The notes below the pieces were generated by a model. That model saw nothing but the letters and a program-made list of their open reading frames with translations. It ran no database searches and had not been told where the DNA came from. The position numbers and the translations under genes are program-made. From JBOGED01 sp050743625 (lineage in GTDB: Bacteria; Actinomycetota; Nitriliruptoria; Euzebyales; Egibacteraceae): DNA of 12,235 nucleotides. Below, piece after piece: positions 1-5,560 of the stretch. Location: contig JBOGED010000649.1 of assembly GCA_050743625.1 (NCBI GenBank), positions 1-12,235 on the forward strand, in the 5' to 3' direction. Every line of letters starts with the position of its first letter. Positions within the stretch are counted from its first letter, which is position 1.

Positions 1-46
1 CTGAACAGGGATTTAGGGGCGTATACGCCCCTAAATCCCTGTTCAG
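1..46. repeat. Perfect 46-bp palindrome (23-bp arms)
   Basis: Bases 1-23 are the exact reverse complement of bases 24-46, with the centre at GTATAC. As RNA this folds into a very long hairpin with a minimal loop. It lies 7 bases beyond the stop codon of the minus-strand DUF3618 gene, so a transcription terminator or 3'-end stabiliser for that operon is the simplest reading. No T-tract can be seen because the window begins at the base of the hairpin. A fold-back assembly artefact at a contig end is the main alternative. A second short palindrome, CCACTAGTGG at 51-60, overlaps the stop codon. Confidence 0.75.
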
Positions 47-53
47 GGAACCA

Positions 54-278
54 CTAGTGGCTAGCGCCCCGGCCGTTGGCACTCCGCTTGCGCTGGGCAC
101 CAGCCTCTTGGACGACCTCACGAGCGAGGCCGAGGAAGCTAGACAGGTGCCAACGGCCCAAGGCCTCGTTCGCCAGTTCCTTTGGCGCGAGCCGCTCGGC
201 GATCGCCTCGATGGTCGCGCTCATCTCCTTGCGGGTGGCGGCTATCTCGCTGTGGATATTCGCTGGCGCTTGGCCCAA
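54..278 (-). CDS. DUF3618 family small protein
   Basis: A 74-residue protein. Residues 8-35 carry the pattern of DUF3618 proteins: a charged amphipathic helix with IHSEIAATRKEMSATIEAI followed by AERLAPKEL. Such proteins are short, common in actinobacteria, usually encoded beside Holin-X or DUF4235-type membrane proteins, and have no settled function. The rest is a basic tail with no clear membrane segment; residues 46-55 are only mildly hydrophobic. The start is TTG at 278, chosen because a strong AAGGAGG site lies 7 bases upstream. The gene overlaps the last 37 bases of the Holin-X gene, so the two are probably translationally coupled. I infer a peripheral envelope role from the partner gene. 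The family call is by eye from a short motif. Confidence 0.75.
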   Translation of the reverse strand: MGQAPANIHSEIAATRKEMSATIEAIAERLAPKELANEALGRWHLSSFLGLAREVVQEAGAQRKRSANGRGASH

Positions 279-652
279 CGCAGGTCCTCCTTCAGGGTTA
301 GGATCGTCTCCTCGGGCATCGGGGACAATGATTCCAGGGTGCTCTTGCCGTTAAGCGCGAGCGCGATGGCGACGAGGCTGGCGATGACCGTGATCAACAA
401 CGCCGCTGCCCACGTGGGGAGGAGCGCCGACATACCGACGATGAGCAAGGTCGTGAGCGCGGAGAGCCCGATCACGCCGAACACGGCGGCGACAACGAGG
501 GTCTTCAGCCCGGGGGTCGCTTGCTCTTTCTTGACCAACAGCTCCGCTTTCGCAAGCTCAATCTCTTTTTGCGCCAGGGTGCTTGCCTGGTCCGTCAGCA
601 ACTTCATCAGGTCAGGGAGCGATAGGTTGTGAAGGTCGTTGGCGTTCGCCAT
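242..652 (-). CDS. Holin-X-like membrane protein (phage holin superfamily III / DUF1469 type)
   Basis: A 136-residue protein. Residues 10-45 form an amphipathic helix (LPDLMKLLTDQASTLAQKEI, then ELAKAELLVKKE). Two hydrophobic segments follow, at about 51-75 and 80-101, and then a charged cytoplasmic tail. This layout is typical of the actinobacterial Holin-X / superfamily III proteins. Despite the name they are mostly chromosomal genes, not phage lysis genes, and their role is unproven. The ATG at 652 is chosen over longer forms because AGGAGG lies 5 bases upstream and the extra N-terminal residues look non-coding. It is the first gene of a two-gene unit with the DUF3618 gene, behind a sigma-B-type promoter, which suggests expression under envelope or general stress. 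Confidence 0.82.
   Translation of the reverse strand: MANANDLHNLSLPDLMKLLTDQASTLAQKEIELAKAELLVKKEQATPGLKTLVVAAVFGVIGLSALTTLLIVGMSALLPTWAAALLITVIASLVAIALALNGKSTLESLSPMPEETILTLKEDLRWAKRQRISTAR
286..292 (-). promoter_or_regulatory. Shine-Dalgarno site of the DUF3618 gene, inside the Holin-X coding region
   Basis: On the minus strand, AAGGAGG sits 7 bases before the TTG at 278. The same bases encode the Lys-Glu-Asp-Leu stretch near residues 121-124 of the Holin-X protein. It decides the TTG start and implies coupled translation of the two overlapping genes. Confidence 0.75.
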
Positions 653-682
653 GCAATCCTCCTCGATGTCTTCCACCCGCAT

Positions 683-707
683 ATACCCTGGGAGCATCGC
701 GCCAAAC
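683..707 (-). promoter_or_regulatory. Sigma-B/sigma-F-type stress promoter for the Holin-X/DUF3618 unit
   Basis: On the minus strand, GTTT (704-707) is followed after exactly 15 bases by GGGTAT (683-688). This is a full match to the actinobacterial general-stress consensus GTTT-N14-17-GGGTAT described for Streptomyces SigB and Mycobacterium SigF. The predicted transcript would begin near 676, leaving a leader of about 24 bases that contains the AGGAGG site of the Holin-X gene. The spacing to the gene is sensible. The match is direct; use by such a sigma factor in this organism is inferred. Confidence 0.65.
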
Positions 708-739
708 GCTGTGATGCACCCGCCGCGTCCCACAGCCCC

Positions 740-770
740 TTGACAACCAGTCTCCCCTCGGGCGTACCGT
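740..770 (+). promoter_or_regulatory. Candidate housekeeping promoter for the DUF6390-like gene
   Basis: A perfect TTGACA (740-745) is followed after 19 bases by TACCGT (765-770), which fits the loose actinobacterial TANNNT -10 element. The spacer is 1-2 bases longer than ideal. The expected start near 777 would give a short leader carrying AGGAG (786-790), 8 bases before the ATG at 799. It diverges from the stress promoter at 683-707. Confidence 0.5.
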
Positions 771-798
771 GGATTCCTCAACCACAGGAGCGGAGCCT

Positions 799-1629
799 AT
801 GGATCCGGGTCCTCGGACCCTCGCCACACCCGAAGCGCCTCCTGCCGCTCGAGCGGGTGGTTTCGGGCCTTTGCTGTTCGCTCGGTACGCCTACCCCCCC
901 AACGCCCAGGGATACTGCGGGCCAGCCGACCACGCCGCGCTGCTCGATTACGGTACGAAGGGGTTCGTCGACGCGGACCTGATCCGGCTGGAGCAGTCGT
1001 TCCGGGGCGCGTGGCCCTACCTCTCCCTGATCGCCGAGGCCACCGGCCTGCAAGACCCGCTAGATCACCGTGTCGTCGAGGCGTACTGGATCGGCAACCA
1101 TCTGCTCGACAGGATCGACGGGCGATCTTTAGAGCAGTCACTCGAGCGCCGGTTTCGCAACAGCGCTGGACCTGCTTGGGACCGGCTCGCGGAGACCATC
1201 CCCGCGGGGGGAATCCCGCACCACAGCTTCCACGTCTTCTGCGTGTATCCGTGGGTAGGACTGCTCCGCCGCGAGCAGGACGGGGGTCAGCCCCTGCACG
1301 TCCTCGACCGCTGCCGGATCCGTCCGGGCATGGTGGTCTCGGTGTCGGGTGATCAGGTGACGGTACGATCTCGGCCGCTGCGGTGGGACGGCCAGCAGCT
1401 CTCCTTCGGGCCTGTCGAGACCGAGACGGTGGTCGCGGCCGTCGGCGGGCGAGGTTTCGTGACCGACCTGCGGCCCGGCGAGCTCATCTCCCTCCACTGG
1501 GACTGGGTCTGTGACAGGCTCAGCCGGCGCCAGCTTCAGAACCTGCTCGCCTATACCACCCAGACGTTGCGGATGACGAACGAGCGCCTCCGTCACCCAG
1601 GTCCGGAGGCCGTCCTGGGCCTGGGATAA
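799..1629 (+). CDS. DUF6390-like protein, possibly linked to hydrogenase maturation
   Basis: A 276-residue soluble protein with no signal peptide or membrane segment. The N-terminal block (about residues 22-40) reads FGPLLFARYAYPPN then GYCGP, which I associate with the uncharacterised DUF6390 family. The middle has a His/Cys/Tyr-rich stretch (HHSFHVFCVYPWVGLLR). After it comes a small beta-rich segment with the pattern DRCRIRPGMVVSVSGDQV, loosely like HypC-type hydrogenase chaperones with their Cys-led strand and short barrel. DUF6390 genes are, to my recollection, often found near NiFe-hydrogenase genes, but none is present here. ATG 799 is preferred over GTG 769 because of the AGGAG site 8 bases upstream. 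The 3' end converges on the PadR gene. Function is unknown; the hydrogenase link is inference. Confidence 0.65.
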   Translation: MDPGPRTLATPEAPPAARAGGFGPLLFARYAYPPNAQGYCGPADHAALLDYGTKGFVDADLIRLEQSFRGAWPYLSLIAEATGLQDPLDHRVVEAYWIGNHLLDRIDGRSLEQSLERRFRNSAGPAWDRLAETIPAGGIPHHSFHVFCVYPWVGLLRREQDGGQPLHVLDRCRIRPGMVVSVSGDQVTVRSRPLRWDGQQLSFGPVETETVVAAVGGRGFVTDLRPGELISLHWDWVCDRLSRRQLQNLLAYTTQTLRMTNERLRHPGPEAVLGLG

Positions 1630-1668
1630 GATGCACGGATCGCCCGGAGACGTGAGCGCGACGGGGCA

Positions 1669-2070
1669 CTAGGAGCGAGGAGGGCGTGCTCCTTGGTAGC
1701 GCCGTAGATACTGGTCGAGGACGGCGCGGCTACCGGCCAACGTCGCGGACCAGGCGGCGAGCATCTCCTCGCCCTCCCAGGTGAGCTCGTAGCCGCGCCG
1801 GGCCGGGCCTGCAGGCGACGCCTCCCACGCGGAGTGCAGGAGCCCATCGCGCTCGAGTGCCCGGAGCGCCCGGTAGACACCACCCGGGTCTTTATCGAAC
1901 CCGAAGTCCTTGAGTCGCTCGACGAGGTCGTAGCCGTGGGCGGGCTGCTCCTTCAAGAGCAGGAGCAGGCATGCGCGTAGGAAGTTCTTCGGGTGCCCGC
2001 CGTCGCACTGGCAGTGCGGGCTCAGGTTCCCGTGAGTTCGCTCTCGTGACGTTCGTGACGTGCTTGGCAC
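1669..2070 (-). CDS. PadR-family transcriptional regulator
   Basis: A winged helix-turn-helix repressor of about 133 residues. The DNA-binding core is clear: FLRACLLLLLKEQPAHGYDL, then ERLKDFGFDKDPGGVYRALR and LERDGLL, with the wing around RRGYELTWEGEEML. The C-terminal helix for dimerisation is short (a PadR-s2-like length). A Cys/His cluster (HCQCDGGHP) precedes the first helix and could bind a metal. GTG 2070 is chosen because GGTGA, matching the far end of the anti-Shine-Dalgarno, lies 5 bases upstream; GTG 2079 is an alternative. A long open extension to 2271 looks non-coding. The gene is divergent from an ABC-2 exporter operon, so local control of that pump is the likely job. PadR proteins commonly repress adjacent drug-export genes and are released by the drug. 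Confidence 0.85.
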   Translation of the reverse strand: MPSTSRTSRERTHGNLSPHCQCDGGHPKNFLRACLLLLLKEQPAHGYDLVERLKDFGFDKDPGGVYRALRALERDGLLHSAWEASPAGPARRGYELTWEGEEMLAAWSATLAGSRAVLDQYLRRYQGARPPRS

Positions 2071-2359
2071 TACGCTCACCCCGTGCGTGTCTGGGTGGTC
2101 GAGCCTTCGCGGTCCCTTCCGCGAATCCGTTGGCTCCGGCGGATCCTGCATCGCTGCGCGCGATATCCCATGCCGCGCGAACACGTCTGTCGCTTGGCTG
2201 GGTATGCGTACCCCAGCGATCCATTTCGTAGTACCACCCTCGGTGCGCACGGTACTTCTGTCAGGGACCACGTAGTGCGATCAAACGCCTCTGTCCTGCC
2301 TGGGTCAAGGGGCGGCGTGGCGTGTGGGCTCTCGTGTGGCCGGTCGGCAGACTAGCGGG
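2044..2359. promoter_or_regulatory. Divergent control region between padR-like gene and ABC operon
   Basis: About 290 bases without a convincing gene. Near the PadR start lies a perfect tandem repeat of TCGTGACGT (2044-2052 and 2053-2061), then GTGC-TTG-GCAC (2060-2069), a candidate operator. On the plus strand TACGCT (2071-2076) resembles a -10 element. It sits 6 bases before GTG 2083, a leaderless-style layout, but that 90-residue arginine-rich frame resembles nothing I know. A hairpin (2197-2217) has an 8-bp stem with one bulged C and a TGCG loop. Just before the ATPase ATG (2360), CAGACT (2348-2353) could be a weak -10 for a leaderless transcript. No PadR-type ATGT-N8-ACAT site was seen. 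Confidence 0.4.
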
Positions 2360-3298
2360 ATGCAGGTGATCGAAACCGAAGGTCTCACAAAAGTGTATGC
2401 GAACGGCGTGACCGCCGTCTCCGGGATCGACCTTCATGTCCGCCGCGGGGAGATCTTCGGTTTACTCGGCCCCAATGGGGCGGGGAAGACCACGACGATC
2501 GGGATGCTCACGACGCGGGTGATCCCCACGGCGGGTAGGGCACGGGTCGCCGGCGTGGACGTGCGGGCCAACCCGGTCGCGGTGAAGCGGCTGATCGGCG
2601 TCGTTCCGCAAACGAACACGTTGGACCGCGGCATCAGCGTGCGTGACAACCTGGTATTCCATTGCCGCTACTTCGGCATGGGGCGCCACAGCGCCCGCCG
2701 GCGCGCGGACGAGCTTCTCACCCGGTTCCGCTTGTCGGAGCGGGCCACTTCCCGCGTCGACGTGCTTTCAGGTGGGATGGCGCAACGCCTCATGGTCGCT
2801 CGGGCGCTCGCTCACTCACCGGCCGTGCTATTCCTGGACGAGCCGACGACTGGCCTCGACCCTCAAAGCCGACTCGCGCTGTGGGAGCTGTTGACCGAGT
2901 TGCACGAAGAAGGGCAGACCATCCTCCTCACCACTCATTACATGGAGGAGGCCGACCGCCTGTCTGACCGCGTCGCCGTCATGGACGCGGGCCACATCCT
3001 CGCGCTGGACTCACCGAAAGAGTTGAAGCGCGCCATCGACCACGCGACGCTCGTGCGCGTCAGCGCGGAGGGGCACCTGCCTGACTTGGCGGGACTGCTC
3101 GGGCGCGTGCCAGGAGTCGCACGCGCTGAGGCCCACGACGGCGCCATCCATGTGTCCGCGAACAGCTCGGACGGGCTGTTGTACCGGTTGGTGGTCCAAG
3201 CCGAGCATCACGGCTGGCGCATCAGTGACGTGTCGGTAACCGAGCCGACCCTTGAGACCGTGTTCATCGTGCTGACTGGGGAGGACCTGCGAGAATGA
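2360..3298 (+). CDS. ABC-2 type exporter ATP-binding subunit (DrrA-like)
   Basis: A 312-residue cytoplasmic ATPase that would power the permease encoded next to it. All ABC motifs are intact: Walker A GPNGAGKTT (residues 37-45), Q-loop glutamine 84, signature LSGGM (136-140), Walker B LFLDE (157-161), D-loop GLDP, and H-loop histidine 193 in TTHYMEEAD. The C-terminal third carries the accessory domain typical of DrrA-type drug exporters and ends with TEPTLETVFIVLTGEDLRE, a usual ending of the family. ATG 2360 is chosen because MQVIETEGLTKVY is the expected start. There is no Shine-Dalgarno, so it may be leaderless. Its ATGA overlap with the permease gene shows an operon. Substrate unknown; a lipophilic compound or drug is the usual case. 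Confidence 0.92.
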   Translation: MQVIETEGLTKVYANGVTAVSGIDLHVRRGEIFGLLGPNGAGKTTTIGMLTTRVIPTAGRARVAGVDVRANPVAVKRLIGVVPQTNTLDRGISVRDNLVFHCRYFGMGRHSARRRADELLTRFRLSERATSRVDVLSGGMAQRLMVARALAHSPAVLFLDEPTTGLDPQSRLALWELLTELHEEGQTILLTTHYMEEADRLSDRVAVMDAGHILALDSPKELKRAIDHATLVRVSAEGHLPDLAGLLGRVPGVARAEAHDGAIHVSANSSDGLLYRLVVQAEHHGWRISDVSVTEPTLETVFIVLTGEDLRE

Positions 3299-4125
3299 GC
3301 CTCAGCGCGGTCGCCGATGGGTCCGGGGATGTTCGGGCGACGCCGCAGGCCGCCTTCCGTGGGCTGCTGCTTCGTGACCTGCACGTGGTGACCGCGGAGC
3401 GCGGCAGGTTCCTGGTGCGGTCGTTGAGCCAGCCGCTCCTCCTGGTGTTCGTGTTCACCTACGTCTTCCCCAGGATTGGCCAAGGACTGGACGCCTTTGG
3501 CGGTCGCGGCTCGTTCACGGACGTGCTGGTGCCGGGGGTCGTCGCGATCACCGTGCTGACGAAGGGGATCCAAGCCGTTGCGCTGCCGCTCGTGCAGGAG
3601 TTCGGCTACACCCGGGAGATCGAAGACCGGGTCATGGCGCCGCTGCCGGTCTGGGCCGTGGCCGTGGAGAAGATCCTGGTCGGCGCGGCGCAAGGGCTGG
3701 TCGCGGCACTGATCGTCCTGCCGATCGCTGTGGTCATGCCCGCTGATCCCGTCGCGCTCCGGATCTCTTGGCCCGCGCTGGCGATCGTGCTCGTCCTCGC
3801 CCCCGTGGTGGCTTCCGCGCTCGGCCTCGCGCTAGGGACGAGCATCGCGCCCAGCCAGGTCCCGCTGATGTTCAGCGTCGTCATCCTGCCGATCACGTTC
3901 CTCGGCGCGACGTACTTCCCGTGGTCGGCGCTCGGCCCGATCCCGTGGCTGCAGATGCTCGTCCTCGTCAACCCGCTCGTGTACATCGCCGAGGGATTCC
4001 GCATGGCGCTGACCCCACAGCTCGGCCACATGCCGACGCCGGCGATCTACCTCGCGCTCATCGGCTTCACGGCCGGTATGGGCTGGCTGGGCGTCCGGGG
4101 ATTCCACCGGAGGGTCCTGACCTAG
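3295..4125 (+). CDS. ABC-2 type transporter permease (DrrB-like)
   Basis: A 276-residue inner-membrane protein with about six hydrophobic segments. The first is near residues 44-62 (LSQPLLLVFVFTYVFP). Later ones cover VLVPGVVAITVLTKG, VGAAQGLVAALIVLPIAVV, LAIVLVLAPVVASALGLALG and MFSVVILPITFLGATYFP, and the last is near the C-terminus. The family-typical NPLVYIAEGFRMAL follows the fifth. These match ABC-2 permeases that pair with DrrA-type ATPases. The ATG at 3295 overlaps the ATPase stop as ATGA, with GGGGAGG upstream inside the ATPase gene, so translation is coupled. It probably dimerises and exports a hydrophobic substrate under control of the neighbouring PadR protein. It ends 8 bases before the convergent hypothetical gene. 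Confidence 0.9.
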   Translation: MSLSAVADGSGDVRATPQAAFRGLLLRDLHVVTAERGRFLVRSLSQPLLLVFVFTYVFPRIGQGLDAFGGRGSFTDVLVPGVVAITVLTKGIQAVALPLVQEFGYTREIEDRVMAPLPVWAVAVEKILVGAAQGLVAALIVLPIAVVMPADPVALRISWPALAIVLVLAPVVASALGLALGTSIAPSQVPLMFSVVILPITFLGATYFPWSALGPIPWLQMLVLVNPLVYIAEGFRMALTPQLGHMPTPAIYLALIGFTAGMGWLGVRGFHRRVLT

Positions 4126-4133
4126 AGGTTGCG

Positions 4134-4745
4134 TTACTGCTCCAGCTGGCGCAGCAGCCGGCGGATCGCCTCGGCGGGGACCTGGTCGCCGTCGGATTCG
4201 GCGAGGAGCGATCGTAGGGAATCGGCGAGGGCCTGGAGGTCGCCGACCCGCGGTGGTCGAGCGGGGCGCACGGGAGCGGGGTGGGGATCCGGCGGCGGTG
4301 GCGGATCCTGCCCGAACAGGCGTGGCTGCGCGGGCGGCGCCTTCGCGCTGGCGGCTTCGAACTCGGTGGTGGATACACCGTTGAGGGCGGCCGCCCACCA
4401 CACGAGGCCGCGGTCCCACGACGCTCCATGGGGACGCCTGTCAGGCGGTCGCCCGTGGAACGCCCTCTCGCGGATGACGTCGAGCACCACGCCGCGCACG
4501 AACGGGTCAACCGGCACGAGCCGGCGCAGCTCTTCGATCAGCTGGGTGGGCGGCGCCTCCCCGTAGAGCCGCGCACCGATCTCCGCCAGCACGTCCCGGG
4601 AGCGCTGCAACCACGACCAGGCGTGCGCGGGCACGCGCCTATACGCCGACTCTGGGAGCGCCACACCAGACAGGCTCAGGCCCCAACCTGCGCCGGTCAA
4701 GGACCCGAGGCGTGGCAGGGAGAGCGACGCCGCCAGCCGCCTCAT
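4134..4745 (-). CDS. Hypothetical protein, proline-rich, unrecognised
   Basis: A 203-residue soluble protein that I do not recognise. Residues 36-96 look helical and globular (HAWSWLQRSRDVLAEIGARL, then IEELRRLVPVDPFVRGVVLD). A Trp-rich piece (DRGLVWWAAALNG, 111-123) follows. Residues 136-167 are a Pro/Ala-rich linker with six consecutive prolines. A C-terminal helix (169-203) contains LQALADSLRSLLAE and AIRRLLRQLEQ. This suggests an N-terminal domain tethered to a helical interaction motif. The ATG at 4745 abuts a 17-bp inverted-repeat arm with no separate Shine-Dalgarno. A repressor on that arm would cover the start, and the mRNA may be leaderless or begin at another codon. Longer in-frame extension upstream is antisense to the transporter gene. 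It is divergent from a cation-transporter gene and probably co-regulated with it. Confidence 0.65.
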   Translation of the reverse strand: MRRLAASLSLPRLGSLTGAGWGLSLSGVALPESAYRRVPAHAWSWLQRSRDVLAEIGARLYGEAPPTQLIEELRRLVPVDPFVRGVVLDVIRERAFHGRPPDRRPHGASWDRGLVWWAAALNGVSTTEFEAASAKAPPAQPRLFGQDPPPPPDPHPAPVRPARPPRVGDLQALADSLRSLLAESDGDQVPAEAIRRLLRQLEQ

Positions 4746-4799
4746 CCTGCACTGTGCAGAGTCTTGCCGAGATACCGGTATTACTCTGCACAGTGCAGG
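4746..4799. promoter_or_regulatory. Twin-dyad operator in a divergent promoter region
   Basis: Two 17-bp arms (4746-4762 and 4783-4799) are perfect reverse complements, separated by 20 bases. Each arm itself contains a 13-bp dyad: CTGCAC-T-GTGCAG at 4747-4759 and CTGCAC-A-GTGCAG at 4786-4798, with centres 39 bases apart. Between them is the palindrome ATACCGGTAT (4772-4781). On the plus strand TACTCT (4782-4787) fits a -10 element for the transporter gene and runs into the right dyad; the left dyad touches the start codon of the minus-strand gene. The layout fits a dimeric repressor binding twice and shutting both genes. The regulator is not encoded in this window; an ArsR/SmtB-type metal sensor is one guess from the transporter. 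Confidence 0.7.
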
Positions 4800-4820
4800 T
4801 GCCGAGCTGAAGGGATCAGC

Positions 4821-5450
4821 GTGAGCGTGGCGGGGTTGGAGCGCGTGGCTGCACTGCGGCGCGCTCGCCAGCTGAATGTCGCGACGATCGCGTGGAACGC
4901 GGTCGAAGGCCTGGTCGCGATCGCGGCCGGGATCGTGGCTGGCTCGGTGAGCCTGGTCGGGTTCGGGCTCGATTCGAGCATCGAGGTGTCCGCGGCGCTC
5001 GTGCTCGCGTGGCGCCTTCGGGCGGAGCGAGGTGGCGGGTGCATGGCCGAGACCGACCGCCGCGCGACCGTGATGATCGGCGTGTGCTTTGCGCTGCTCG
5101 CGGTGTACGTGGCCTTCGAGTCGGCGCGCGACCTGGCGAGTGCGGCCGCGGCGGCGGCAAGCGAGACCGGCATCGTCCTCGCGCTCCTGTCGCTCGCCGT
5201 GATGCCTGCGCTCGCCAGCGCCAAGCGACGACTCGCGCCAGCCCTCGGTTCGCGTGCCGTGGAGTCGGAGGCGCGCCAGACCATGCTGTGCGCCGCGTTG
5301 TCCCTGGTCTTGCTCGTCGGGCTGTCCGCGAACGCGCTTCTCGGTTGGTGGTGGGCCGATCCCGCTGCCGGCCTGGTCATCGCCGTGATCGCCGCTATCG
5401 AGGCGTTCCGCACCTTCAGAGCGAGCTCTCTCGCGGATACCTGCTGCTGA
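4821..5450 (+). CDS. Short CDF-like cation transporter
   Basis: A 209-residue membrane protein with about six helices (near 20-42, 45-65, 83-103, 115-135, 155-177 and 181-197). It resembles actinobacterial cation-diffusion-facilitator-like proteins: SVSLVGFGLDSSIEVSAALV in helix 2 supplies Asp51, and ALLGWWWADPAAGLVIAVI marks helices 5-6. It ends at DTCC and so lacks the usual cytoplasmic C-terminal metal-binding domain of full-length CDF exporters (about 300 residues). The helix-5 HxxxD pair is absent; ARQTMLC stands in its place. The terminal Cys-Cys and Asp51 may handle metal. GTG 4821 is chosen because AAGGGA lies just upstream; a longer upstream frame is antisense to the neighbour. Likely exports a divalent metal such as zinc or cadmium, but the substrate is inferred. 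Control is probably through the twin-dyad operator. Confidence 0.8.
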   Translation: MSVAGLERVAALRRARQLNVATIAWNAVEGLVAIAAGIVAGSVSLVGFGLDSSIEVSAALVLAWRLRAERGGGCMAETDRRATVMIGVCFALLAVYVAFESARDLASAAAAAASETGIVLALLSLAVMPALASAKRRLAPALGSRAVESEARQTMLCAALSLVLLVGLSANALLGWWWADPAAGLVIAVIAAIEAFRTFRASSLADTCC

Positions 5451-5479
5451 CGCAGTGGAACGTGGGCCCGCGGCTGCGA

Positions 5480-5522
5480 TAGCGTGGGCGGGATGCCGCA
5501 TGCCGTGGAGGTTGCTCACTGA
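5480..5522 (+). promoter_or_regulatory. Leader of the SNF2 gene: leaderless-style -10, 9-codon ORF and strong SD before CTG
   Basis: TAGCGT (5480-5485) fits a -10 element and lies 7 bases before an ATG (5493) that opens a nine-codon ORF (MPHAVEVAH) ending in TGA at 5520-5522. GGAGG (5507-5511) inside that ORF is 7 bases upstream of CTG 5519, which overlaps the TGA and is in frame with the SNF2 gene. GTG 5561, the first standard start, has no such site. Thus the helicase may begin at CTG 5519 and be coupled to the small ORF. No convincing -35 was seen. Confidence 0.4.
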
Positions 5523-5560
5523 CTGGTCTGACTCCGCAGGTCACGTTCTGCCCTGATCCA

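Noticed and set aside
1..46. CRISPR repeat or LexA box
   Set aside because: There is a single copy with no spacers, and the GAAC and GTTC ends are far too widely spaced for a LexA site.
242..652. Prophage lysis gene
   Set aside because: No endolysin or other phage gene is nearby; chromosomal Holin-X/DUF3618 pairs are normal in actinobacteria and this one has a stress-type promoter.
2071..2271. N-terminal extension of the PadR protein to 2271
   Set aside because: The extra residues resemble no PadR N-terminus and cover the divergent control region; GTG 2070 gives a normal length.
4281..4820. Upstream extension of the transporter frame to 4281
   Set aside because: It is antisense to the hypothetical gene; the membrane protein starts naturally at GTG 4821 behind AAGGGA.
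4746..5519. Upstream extension of the 203-residue minus-strand gene to 5519
   Set aside because: The extra residues are antisense to the transporter gene, low in complexity, and would run through the operator.
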